Source of the DNA: an uncultured Lachnospiraceae bacterium
Lineage (GTDB): Bacteria > Bacillota > Clostridia > Lachnospirales > Lachnospiraceae
DNA: 13,361 bases
NCBI GenBank assembly: GCA_910587635.1
Contig: CAJUNB010000019.1
Location: 1 to 13,361, forward strand
Reading direction: 5' to 3'
Of this stretch, positions 1 to 6,019 are shown piece after piece. The stretch's first letter is position 1. Every line of letters begins with the position of its first letter. Made by a program: the position numbers and the translations under genes. The notes beneath the pieces are model-generated. The model ran no database searches, was not told the DNA's origin, and saw nothing but the letters and a program-made list of their open reading frames with translations.

Positions 1-879
1 CGCCCCGGAATGGGTATGGTGCTTGGCGTAAGCGCAGGAATCGCTAATATCTTACTGGACTATATTTTTATGGTGCCGCTTCGCATGGGTATTAAGGGGG
101 CGGCATTTGGTACGGGCATTGGCTATATGATACCGGCGGTGATTGGATTGTGGTTCTTTTCCGCAAAGAGAGGCAGTCTGCATTTCAGGAATCCAGTCAT
201 AGATTTTTCCGTATTGGCTGAAAGCGGTACCAATGGTTTTTCGGAAATGGTAAGTCAGGCGGCAACAGCGGTTACAACATTCCTTTTTAACCGGACTATG
301 ATGAAACTGCTTGGAGAAAACGGAGTTGCGGCAATCACAATCATTATCTATACACAGTTTTTATTGAGTGCCCTTTACATAGGCTTTTCTATGGGAGTAG
401 CCCCGGTTATCAGCTATCACTATGGGAAGCAGGAGGTCAAACAGCTAAAGAATGTATTTTCTATTTGTATGCGGTGTATTTTCTTTATTTCTATCTCTGT
501 TTTTACAGTAGCTTTTATGTTTGGTTCGCCATTGATTCGTATTTTTTCAGATGAGGGAACTCCTGTTTACGAAATTGCGCGAAACGGATTTTTAATTTTC
601 CCATTCAGTTTTCTATTTTGTGGGCTGAATATTTTTACTTCTGCCGCATTTACAGCGTTATCAAACGGGAAGCTGTCAGCAGTTTTGTCATTCCTGCGGA
701 CTTTCGGACTGATTACTGTGCTGCTCCTCACATTGCCTGATCTTTTTGGCGTAACGGGTGTATGGCTTGCCGTACCTGCGGCGGAACTACTTACTATGAT
801 CGTCGCATTGTTATTTCTTCATCGAAAGCTACCATTCTCCCTGTTCGTAAAGATATTGCAAAAGGAAAAAGAGAAATAA
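1..879 (+). CDS. MATE family multidrug/Na+ antiporter, 5'-truncated by the window edge
   Basis: This is the C-terminal part of a MATE efflux transporter, an inner-membrane antiporter that exports drugs or metabolites in exchange for Na+ or H+. The frame is open to base 1 (R-P-G before the first visible ATG at 10), so the true start lies upstream. The visible part has about eight hydrophobic segments, roughly residues 5-25, 35-52, 85-105, 115-130, 155-175, 190-215, 225-240 and 247-270. The segment with NILLDYIFMVPLRMGIKGAA matches the MATE pattern in which an N-x-x-x-D helix is followed by G-M/I-G-x-x-G-A-A. The protein ends in a basic tail (KILQKEKEK). The next gene starts 113 bp downstream on the same strand, and no terminator is evident between them. 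Substrate cannot be told from sequence. Confidence 0.88.
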   Translation, partial: RPGMGMVLGVSAGIANILLDYIFMVPLRMGIKGAAFGTGIGYMIPAVIGLWFFSAKRGSLHFRNPVIDFSVLAESGTNGFSEMVSQAATAVTTFLFNRTMMKLLGENGVAAITIIIYTQFLLSALYIGFSMGVAPVISYHYGKQEVKQLKNVFSICMRCIFFISISVFTVAFMFGSPLIRIFSDEGTPVYEIARNGFLIFPFSFLFCGLNIFTSAAFTALSNGKLSAVLSFLRTFGLITVLLLTLPDLFGVTGVWLAVPAAELLTMIVALLFLHRKLPFSLFVKILQKEKEK

Positions 880-992
880 ATTTACAATCGCAGGAATCAA
901 TGGTAAGATATCTGCAAACAAAAAGAGAAACAGATTTTGCAATTACATAAAAATAGCCAACAGACTATGTCATAATAAAGGAGGTATGTGAA

Positions 993-1757
993 TTGTATAC
1001 AATATTTCAAAGAACAGAAATTTCTGAACCGGCTTTATTCGGTCCGTCCGATACAACAAAAAAACTGGAAAATTTCCCGGAAATCTGTATTTCCACTTTC
1101 TCTGATCCTATCATCCAGAAATTTTCCGCTTTGGATGGTGTGAAACAAATAGCCACGTTCTGCTCTGCAAACGGTGTTTTACCGGTTTATAAAATTAATT
1201 ATAAAAACAGGGCAATCGCTTTTTACCGCTCTATGGTGGGCGCTCCTGCCTGTGTCGCATGCTTTGAGGAAGTCATCGCTATGGGCGCTAAGAAGTTTGT
1301 TTTATTCGGCTCCTGTGGCGTACTGGATGATGATAAGGTAAAGGACAATATAATCGTCCCTGTTTCCGCTGTCCGCGATGAGGGTACAAGTTATCATTAT
1401 ATGGCGCCCTCCCCGGAAATCGAAGCAGATCCGCATACCATCCAGATATTAGAAAATGTTTTAGCCACATGCGGATGCTCTTATGTCAAAGGAAAAACGT
1501 GGACTTCGGATGCCATTTACAGAGAAACTCTCTCTGCCATCTCGGAACGCAGGAAAGAAGGTTGTCTCACTGTAGAAATGGAATGCGCCTCCATGTTGGC
1601 TGTCTCAAAATACAGACACATTCCCTTTGTCCAGTTTTTATATGGTGCAGATAGTCTCAGTTCTGATACATGGGAAATCAGAGACTTGACCCTATACGGT
1701 CTTACCAATGCAGAAAAATATATGGCTCTTGCCTTTGAATGCGGCCTCGCCCTGTAA
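993..1757 (+). CDS. Nucleoside phosphorylase (uridine/purine phosphorylase family)
   Basis: A 254-residue cytosolic enzyme of the PNP/UDP phosphorylase superfamily, which splits nucleosides with phosphate into base plus (deoxy)ribose-1-phosphate for nucleoside salvage. The fold markers are visible in order: the phosphate/ribose loop GSCGV (106-110), VRDEGTS (127-133), TSDAIYRE (171-178) and the nucleoside-binding VEMECAS (194-200), whose Met and second Glu normally contact the ribose. Length fits the family. The start is TTG: a strong AAAGGAGGT at 977-985 lies 7 nt before it, and the ATG at 986 is followed directly by a stop. Purine versus pyrimidine preference is not decidable by eye. It is convergent with the small gene ending at 1784. 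Confidence 0.86.
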   Translation: MYTIFQRTEISEPALFGPSDTTKKLENFPEICISTFSDPIIQKFSALDGVKQIATFCSANGVLPVYKINYKNRAIAFYRSMVGAPACVACFEEVIAMGAKKFVLFGSCGVLDDDKVKDNIIVPVSAVRDEGTSYHYMAPSPEIEADPHTIQILENVLATCGCSYVKGKTWTSDAIYRETLSAISERRKEGCLTVEMECASMLAVSKYRHIPFVQFLYGADSLSSDTWEIRDLTLYGLTNAEKYMALAFECGLAL

Positions 1758-1763
1758 TAGAAC

Positions 1764-1785
1764 GACAGGCATATCTCTGTCTTTT
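1764..1785 (+). terminator. Weak hairpin plus T-run after the phosphorylase gene
   Basis: GACAG (1764-1768) and CTGTC (1777-1781) form a short stem followed by TTTT, 7 nt after the phosphorylase stop and in the gap between two convergent genes. The stem is only 5-6 bp, so termination strength is uncertain. Confidence 0.35.
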
Positions 1786-2095
1786 ATCGGAAATTGATCA
1801 CCCACCGATTTTCCGCCTGATAATAGATCAGCCACACTCTCAGGCTCTGTCCACGAACTCCCAGCGTACAATCATATTCTATGGAGGGAACTCCTGCATA
1901 CTGCTTTTTCTCCTGAGAGTGGACGATAATCTCCCGGATTGTCTGAATCTCCCCGTCCTCATCCTGTATTTTCAGCATTAACGGTACAATCTTTCCCGTA
2001 CTGGTAAACCAGCACTCACAGGCGATCTTTCTCTGTGTTCCTCTGACGCTGCCCGCATCCGCTTCAGGCACATTGCTCCCAATCCCAAATGCCAT
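1784..2095 (-). CDS. Small conserved-looking protein of unknown function downstream of the Y-family polymerase
   Basis: A 103-residue protein I do not recognise as a named family. It starts MAFGIGSNVPEADAG and then looks like a beta-rich domain with alternating hydrophobic residues (IACECWFTSTGKIVPLMLKI, residues about 24-43) and a repeated aromatic/hydrophobic pattern at the C-terminus (VWLIYYQAENRWVINF). No signal peptide or membrane segment is present. The ATG at 2095 is preceded by an AAAGGAGG-like purine tract about 11 nt upstream. It lies 36 nt after the polymerase stop on the same strand with no terminator, so it is probably co-transcribed with the LexA-controlled polymerase. A role as a polymerase accessory or another SOS function is only inference from position. 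Confidence 0.68.
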   Translation of the reverse strand: MAFGIGSNVPEADAGSVRGTQRKIACECWFTSTGKIVPLMLKIQDEDGEIQTIREIIVHSQEKKQYAGVPSIEYDCTLGVRGQSLRVWLIYYQAENRWVINFR

Positions 2096-2131
2096 TGCCT
2101 GCTCCCCCTCCTTTCCATGAAAATTTTCTTT

Positions 2132-3391
2132 TTATCTGATAACGGCCTCATAATTTACAGACCGTTTCTCTCTCGATATTCCACCACTCATATGATCAAT
2201 CGATCCGTTTAAAAAAGCTGCACGCATCACTGCATCCGCTCCGAAGCGGTTCCTTATTCCGTCCACCGTGCGGTCCATCCTGCTCAGTTTTTCATAGTCA
2301 ATCTCATCAAATATACACAATTGTCTTCCCAGTTCTGCACCGACTACCCTGCTTGTATACACTCCCAGATGGCGCACGGGCCTGCCATTCCACAGTTCCT
2401 GAAATAATCGATTGGCCACCTCATAGATCTCCCACGTCACATCCGTCGAACTTTTCAGTTTCTTCTGATGAGACACATAGGACAGATCCGTATATCGGAT
2501 TCCCACAGACACCACCTGAATCTGTACTTCGTCTCTGCGCAGACGGTTCCCTAGCGTCTCAGAAAGTGCCAGAATCACCTGACTGGCCGTCTCCTCATCC
2601 GTCACATCATAGGGTGTGGTAGTGCTGTTCCCATAGCCTTTATTCGCCCCAGGCTTTACCAGCAGCGGGGAAAGGTCTATTCCATTGGCAAATCCCCAGA
2701 CGATTTCCCCCTGCTTTTTTAACATGTTTTTTAACCATATCGGATCAGCCTGTGCCAGCTCTCCAATCGTTCGTATTCCCATAGAAAGCAGCCGATCAGT
2801 GGTAGCCCTTCCTACAAAGAACAGGTCCGATACCGGAAGCGTCCACATCTTTGTTTTTATTTCTTCCAAGTACAGAGTATGCACCCGATCCGGTTTCCGA
2901 AAGTCAGAAGCCATCTTGGCAAGCAGTTTATTCCCCGATACCCCTACATTGACCGTAAATCCCAGCTCCTCCCGGATACGGTCTTTGATCTGCATTGCCA
3001 CGGCCTCTGGTGTACCGAAAAGATGACAGCTCTCACTCATATCAATAAACGCCTCATCTATGCTATACTGCTCCACCACATCTGAGTATTCCCGCAGAAT
3101 CTTCATAAAAGCCGCAGAGCATTTTTCATATAAATTATAATTGGGCGGCACCAGTACCAGGTTTGGATATTTCCGCTTCGCCTCTAAAATGCTTTCGCCA
3201 GTCCTGATCCCATATCTTTTAGCCGGAATGGACTTCGCCAGTATAATCCCATGGCGCAGGGTAATATCTCCTCCTACCGCAGAGACGATTTTTCTCAGAT
3301 CTTGTTTCCCGCCTCTATGGGTCAGACGATAAACGGCCTCCCAGGAAAGGAAGGCCGAGTTCACATCGATATGAAAAATAATATTTTTCAA
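2132..3391 (-). CDS. dinB: Y-family translesion DNA polymerase (DNA polymerase IV type)
   Basis: A 419-residue error-prone polymerase that copies past damaged bases. The palm contains HIDVNSAF (7-14), with metal ligand Asp9 and the Phe14 steric gate that excludes ribonucleotides. YSIDEAF (109-115) supplies Asp112 and Glu113. SGNKLLAKMASDFRKP follows, then a helix-hairpin-helix region (LFFVGRATTDRLLSMGIRTI) and a C-terminal little-finger domain. Compared with E. coli DinB, the stretch after Asp9 reads VNSA rather than MDCF, a variant common in Firmicutes ImpB/MucB/SamB-type members. The start is TTG: AGGAGGTGA lies 9 nt upstream, and that TGA closes the frame 9 nt before the TTG, so no upstream start exists. 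Two LexA-type boxes precede it, so SOS induction is expected. UmuC-like naming is an alternative. Confidence 0.93.
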   Translation of the reverse strand: MKNIIFHIDVNSAFLSWEAVYRLTHRGGKQDLRKIVSAVGGDITLRHGIILAKSIPAKRYGIRTGESILEAKRKYPNLVLVPPNYNLYEKCSAAFMKILREYSDVVEQYSIDEAFIDMSESCHLFGTPEAVAMQIKDRIREELGFTVNVGVSGNKLLAKMASDFRKPDRVHTLYLEEIKTKMWTLPVSDLFFVGRATTDRLLSMGIRTIGELAQADPIWLKNMLKKQGEIVWGFANGIDLSPLLVKPGANKGYGNSTTTPYDVTDEETASQVILALSETLGNRLRRDEVQIQVVSVGIRYTDLSYVSHQKKLKSSTDVTWEIYEVANRLFQELWNGRPVRHLGVYTSRVVGAELGRQLCIFDEIDYEKLSRMDRTVDGIRNRFGADAVMRAAFLNGSIDHMSGGISREKRSVNYEAVIR

Positions 3392-3402
3392 AACGTATGT
3401 TC
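3391..3402 (-). promoter_or_regulatory. LexA (SOS) box, SD-start spacer
   Basis: On the minus strand this reads GAACATACGTTT, a full match to the Bacillus LexA core GAACRNRYGTTY. It lies between the SD and the TTG start of the polymerase gene, downstream of the predicted promoter, so it could block elongation or strengthen LexA binding together with the box at 3426-3437. Confidence 0.65.
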
Positions 3403-3417
3403 ACCTCCTATAAAGGA

Positions 3418-3446
3418 ATTTTATCAAACACACGTTCTCATTTCAA
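3418..3446 (-). promoter_or_regulatory. Promoter of the polymerase gene with a LexA box in its spacer
   Basis: On the minus strand the -35 is TTGAAA (3446-3441), the spacer is 17 bp and the -10 is TAAAAT (3423-3418). The spacer contains GAACGTGTGTTT (3437-3426), a second full match to the GAACRNRYGTTY LexA core. LexA bound there would occlude RNA polymerase, the standard SOS arrangement. The downstream gene then has a good SD at 3403-3409. Confidence 0.7.
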
Positions 3447-3506
3447 GCGGTAATTTTTGTCAATCATTTCGGGGCAGATGCCAAAGGACTGTTCCGCTAT
3501 AAAAAC

Positions 3507-4112
3507 TCAGAACAGGCTCATCTGCTCATAGTCCGACTGGCGTTCCAACAGGCAGGGAACCTTGCGAAGAATGTCTTCTGTCTTCGTGTCATCCAACATC
3601 CATTCTCCAATCTCCTCCCGTTCCAGAATCAGGGGCATACGATCATGCACCGGTTTCATGGAAGCGTTTGCCCCTGTGGTAAGAATCACAAAATGTGCTC
3701 CATCTTCATATTGCCTGCTGGCACCGGCCATAAAAAGTACCGGGGTATTCTTTCTGCGGAAAGTATTTTTTTCCTTTTGGGGATTCCATTCATAAAACCA
3801 CGCTGCAGGAACTACAATCCTTCTGTGCAGAACACTGTCTCGAAACAGAGGCTTTTCCAATACGGATTCACATCTGGCATTAAAAATCAGCTGTTTCCTC
3901 TGGAATCCGGGGAATCCCCAATGCTGCCATCTGCAATACACACCGTTTGCCTTTCCTGCCAGAATTGGGGCGTCTCTGCCCGGATAGATATCTCCTGCAA
4001 TTATCCTTTCTACCACCTGGACAGATTCCCGCCTCTGCTTTTCATCGATTATGCGGATCAGCTTCTCGATCTCTTTTGCCGTCTCGTCATCCACGTAATA
4101 TCTGCCGCACAT
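3507..4112 (-). CDS. SRAP (SOS response-associated peptidase, YedK/HMCES family) abasic-site sensor
   Basis: A 201-residue SRAP protein. Family members crosslink their Cys2 to abasic sites in single-stranded DNA to shield them during replication. The active-site set is complete: initiator Met then Cys2 (MCGRYY), Asn78 and Arg80 in FNARCE, Glu108 in FYEW, and His156 in VHDRMP. GFPGF and NARCESV are also typical. The ATG at 4112 has AGGAG about 8 nt upstream, and the start is fixed because Cys2 must be exposed by Met removal. It lies 115 bp upstream of the translesion polymerase on the same strand, matching the known association of this family with SOS genes. I see no LexA box in the 143 bp upstream, so its own induction is uncertain. 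Confidence 0.92.
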   Translation of the reverse strand: MCGRYYVDDETAKEIEKLIRIIDEKQRRESVQVVERIIAGDIYPGRDAPILAGKANGVYCRWQHWGFPGFQRKQLIFNARCESVLEKPLFRDSVLHRRIVVPAAWFYEWNPQKEKNTFRRKNTPVLFMAGASRQYEDGAHFVILTTGANASMKPVHDRMPLILEREEIGEWMLDDTKTEDILRKVPCLLERQSDYEQMSLF

Positions 4113-4255
4113 ACCTACTCTCCTGCACGCTTTTTTCTATCTTACTCCTTATTCTGCCCGATCTCAATCGATCAGATACCAAAACAATTTTCTTTATCAA
4201 AGAATGCTACCCTCAGTGGACAACTTTTAAGGATATATCATGAAAAATATTTTTC

Positions 4256-4582
4256 TCAGTGAAAAAGCTTCTGCACAAGAACCATGTACAGAACCGTTCC
4301 CCCTGCAATGCTCAGCAGAGTATTTCTCTTCCATTTGTGCAGCAGAAATATAAATCCGATAGCAATCATCTCCGGCAGCCCATGATACGCAGAGAAAACC
4401 GCATCTTTCAGACAATACACCACCAGTAATCCGATCACTGCATGAGGCAGCACTGTTCCCAGCCAGGTAATATACCGCGGCGGTTTTTTCCCTTCCGGGA
4501 AAATAAGAAATGGAAGAAACCTTGTCAGCATTGTCCCTGCTACAACAGCAAAAATCGTAATCACACTTTGTACCGTTGTCAT
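4256..4582 (-). CDS. azlD: AzlD family branched-chain amino acid transport subunit
   Basis: A 108-residue membrane protein with about four hydrophobic segments, the small partner of AzlC. AzlCD/YgaZH-type pairs export branched-chain amino acids and analogues. Family marks are TRFLPFLIF (20-28) after the first helix, LPHAVIGLLVVYCL (45-58) and a short C-terminal helix ending VLYMVLVQKLF. The start codon is 1 bp after the azlC stop and the SD (GGGAGG) lies inside the end of azlC, so translation is coupled. Length is normal. Downstream is only an AT-rich palindrome (GAAAAATATTTTTC at about 4241-4254), which is not a convincing terminator. Confidence 0.9.
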   Translation of the reverse strand: MTTVQSVITIFAVVAGTMLTRFLPFLIFPEGKKPPRYITWLGTVLPHAVIGLLVVYCLKDAVFSAYHGLPEMIAIGFIFLLHKWKRNTLLSIAGGTVLYMVLVQKLFH

Positions 4583-4583
4583 T

Positions 4584-5282
4584 TTACAATCCTCCCTCTT
4601 TCTCTTTACTTTCTTTTTTCCTGTTCAAAGTAAAGCACAGAATAATCAATATCATCGCCGGTAGAATAAACTGTCCGCTTCCAAAAATCACCAGACAAAG
4701 AACAGAACAGCCAAGCCCTGTGAGTGCAGATCTGTGATCTTTATTCTCCTCCCACTGGCTTAAGAACATCACAACAAAGAGTGCCGTCATGACAAATTCA
4801 ATGCCCTTTGTATCGAATCGGATGATATACCCAAGAAGTGCCCCCAGTGTCGCTCCACTCACCCAATAAGCCTGGTTTAACAAAGTCACAAAAAACAAAA
4901 ACCATCCCCTGTCCACATCCTGCGGTGGCGTCACGCTGCAATTGATTGTAAAAGACTCATCACACATCCCATAGATCAGGTAAAATTTCTTCCACCCTAC
5001 ATTTTTATACCGACTCAGCATGGAAATACCGTAAAATATATGTCTTGCATTGACCATCAGCGCAAGAAAAAATGCACGGGCAGGGTCAAATGCCGTCAAC
5101 AGCAGATTGACTGTCACAAATTCCATAGACCCGGCAAAAATAAAAAAACTCATCAACATAGGATAAAAGACAGAAAATCCCTTACTCCGCATAAGAAATC
5201 CATAAGACATCCCCAAAAACAAAAAACCCACGGCGATCGGTATCGTATGGGGCAGCGCAGCCCGAAACGCTCTCCTTCTCAT
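4584..5282 (-). CDS. azlC: AzlC family branched-chain amino acid permease
   Basis: A 232-residue inner-membrane permease forming the large subunit of an AzlCD branched-chain amino acid exporter. Typical motifs are the helix FFIFAGSMEFVTVNLL (46-61), MVNARHIFYGISM (76-88) and LIYGMCDESF (102-111, the conserved D-E-S/A-F). The rest is hydrophobic helices, ending in a charged tail (LNRKKESKEKEGG). The ATG at 5282 follows a strong AGGAGGGG SD. Divergent from blaI across a 348-bp region. A minus-strand promoter is proposed at 5340-5367, partly inside a repeat. In Bacillus this family is controlled by an Lrp-type regulator (AzlB); no such gene is here. Confidence 0.92.
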   Translation of the reverse strand: MRRRAFRAALPHTIPIAVGFLFLGMSYGFLMRSKGFSVFYPMLMSFFIFAGSMEFVTVNLLLTAFDPARAFFLALMVNARHIFYGISMLSRYKNVGWKKFYLIYGMCDESFTINCSVTPPQDVDRGWFLFFVTLLNQAYWVSGATLGALLGYIIRFDTKGIEFVMTALFVVMFLSQWEENKDHRSALTGLGCSVLCLVIFGSGQFILPAMILIILCFTLNRKKESKEKEGGL

Positions 5283-5304
5283 AAACTTCCCCTCCTCACA
5301 ATCC

Positions 5305-5333
5305 TTGACTTTTCCAAAAGGCTTTTCTATAAT
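5305..5333 (+). promoter_or_regulatory. Consensus-like promoter reading toward blaI
   Basis: TTGACT (5305-5310), a 17-bp spacer and TATAAT (5328-5333) make the best promoter match in this intergenic region. Transcription would begin near 5340 and give blaI a roughly 290-nt leader containing both 56-bp repeats. No BlaI-type dyad overlaps it. Confidence 0.55.
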
Positions 5334-5339
5334 CGATAT

Positions 5340-5367
5340 ATTATATCATGTGCTTTGCACATGTCAG
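5340..5367 (-). promoter_or_regulatory. Candidate azlC promoter, overlapping a repeat
   Basis: On the minus strand CTGACA (5367-5362), a 16-bp spacer and TATAAT (5345-5340) are followed by azlC about 58 bp downstream. The -35 and the spacer palindrome come from the first 56-bp repeat. The start point falls within a few bases of that of the plus-strand promoter, so the two would compete. Confidence 0.45.
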
Positions 5368-5458
5368 ATGCCCATTCGGGCGGGCGTCTGCTACTATTAT
5401 GTCACGTGCTCCGCACATGTCGGATGCCCATTCGGGCGGGCGTCTATTATTATATCAT
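5347..5458. repeat. Two tandem 56-bp palindromic repeat units
   Basis: Two head-to-tail copies (5347-5402 and 5403-5458) align without gaps for about 43 bases. Each holds two dyads. The first is an ACATG/CATGT-type hairpin (CATGTGC-TTT-GCACATG in copy 1; CACGTGC-TCC-GCACATG in copy 2). The second is a GC-rich hairpin in which CAGATGCCC pairs with GGGCGTCTG around an 8-nt loop (copy 1). Copies differ mainly by transitions in the first loop and stem, and both GC-rich stems can still form. A third TATATCATATG sequence borders the right side. It looks like a REP-type dispersed repeat; two copies cannot be called CRISPR. Confidence 0.8.
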
Positions 5459-5535
5459 ATGTTTGTTAATTTTTTATACAATACAGGAAAGATATCACAT
5501 TACCGCGTCTTCTGCTATTTCGGAAGTACGCCTGT

Positions 5536-5557
5536 CTGCAGTTTCGAACTGTTGCAG
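5536..5557. other. Dyad in the blaI leader
   Basis: CAGTT-TCG-AACTG (5539-5551) forms a tight hairpin, and the flanking CTG/CAG extends it with a 3-nt bulge. It sits about 75 bp before blaI. It may be an operator or an RNA hairpin. It is not a TACA/TGTA BlaI-type site. Confidence 0.3.
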
Positions 5558-5630
5558 GAGAACATACGCCGTGCGTCTTATCGTTCACTGAGAAAAAACC
5601 AAACAGCAGCTCCAGGGAAGGAGGAACCCC

Positions 5631-6014
5631 ATGAATTCTTTGCCCCAGATTTCCGAAGCTGAATTTGAAATCATGAAAGTTGTCTGGAAATATGCCCCCA
5701 TCAATACCAATGAAATCACCCAGCGCCTCACCAGAACTACCACCTGGAGTCCCAAGACTATACAGACGCTGATCAAACGCCTCGTTACAAAAGGTGCCCT
5801 CACCTACGAAAAACAGAGCCGGGTATTTGTCTATACGCCATTGGTGAAAGAGCAGGACTACATAAATCAGGAGAGTCATTCTTTTCTGAAACGTTTCTAT
5901 GGTGGTAATATCACTGCTATGCTGTCAGCTTATATAGAAAACGGGCAGCTCTCCGAAGATGAATTGGAAAAGCTGCGTTCTCTCCTGTCTGACAGCTCCA
6001 GGTCAGAAAGGTGA
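5631..6014 (+). CDS. blaI: BlaI/MecI family transcriptional repressor
   Basis: A 127-residue winged-helix repressor; family members bind TACA/TGTA dyads as dimers and are cleaved after beta-lactams activate BlaR1/MecR1. The winged helix spans about residues 6-72 (ISEAEFEIMKVVW; the recognition region TWSPKTIQTLIKRLVTKG; the wing QSRVFVYTP). A dimerisation tail follows (FLKRFYGGN; IENGQLSEDELEKLRSLL). Length matches S. aureus BlaI and MecI (about 125). At the position of their Asn101-Phe102 cleavage site this protein has Ala100-Tyr101, so cleavage specificity may differ. The start has GGAAGGAGG upstream. It overlaps or abuts blaR1. No canonical BlaI dyad was found upstream, but two occur upstream of the lipoprotein gene at 10196. 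Confidence 0.93.
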   Translation: MNSLPQISEAEFEIMKVVWKYAPINTNEITQRLTRTTTWSPKTIQTLIKRLVTKGALTYEKQSRVFVYTPLVKEQDYINQESHSFLKRFYGGNITAMLSAYIENGQLSEDELEKLRSLLSDSSRSER

Positions 6015-6019
6015 TCTCC

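Noticed and set aside
762..950. 62-codon frame overlapping the end of the MATE gene
   Set aside because: Out-of-frame shadow with no SD. The 113-bp gap before the phosphorylase holds nothing else I can support.
3489..3515. CTGTTC...GAACAG dyad as a LexA box or SRAP terminator
   Set aside because: GTTC and GAAC are separated by 15 nt rather than 4 and are in inverted order for a LexA core, and no T-run follows on the minus strand.
4227..4258. GAAAAATATTTTTC palindrome as the azlCD terminator
   Set aside because: The stem is entirely A/T except the end pair and no clean T-run follows, so I cannot call it a terminator.
3645..4262. 205-codon plus-strand open frame
   Set aside because: It is antisense to the SRAP gene, has no SD and no protein-like composition (rich in Cys/Ser/Pro/His), and SRAP has its full active-site set on the other strand.
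5347..5458. Possible CRISPR mini-array
   Set aside because: Two units are directly adjacent at a 56-bp period with no unique spacer, and no cas gene is nearby. The unit is a double hairpin, typical of REP-like repeats.
5040..5591. 183-codon plus-strand open frame reading through the end of azlC antisense and the repeats
   Set aside because: It crosses the start of azlC and both palindromic repeats, has Lys/His-rich low-quality composition and no domain. The open frame is chance.
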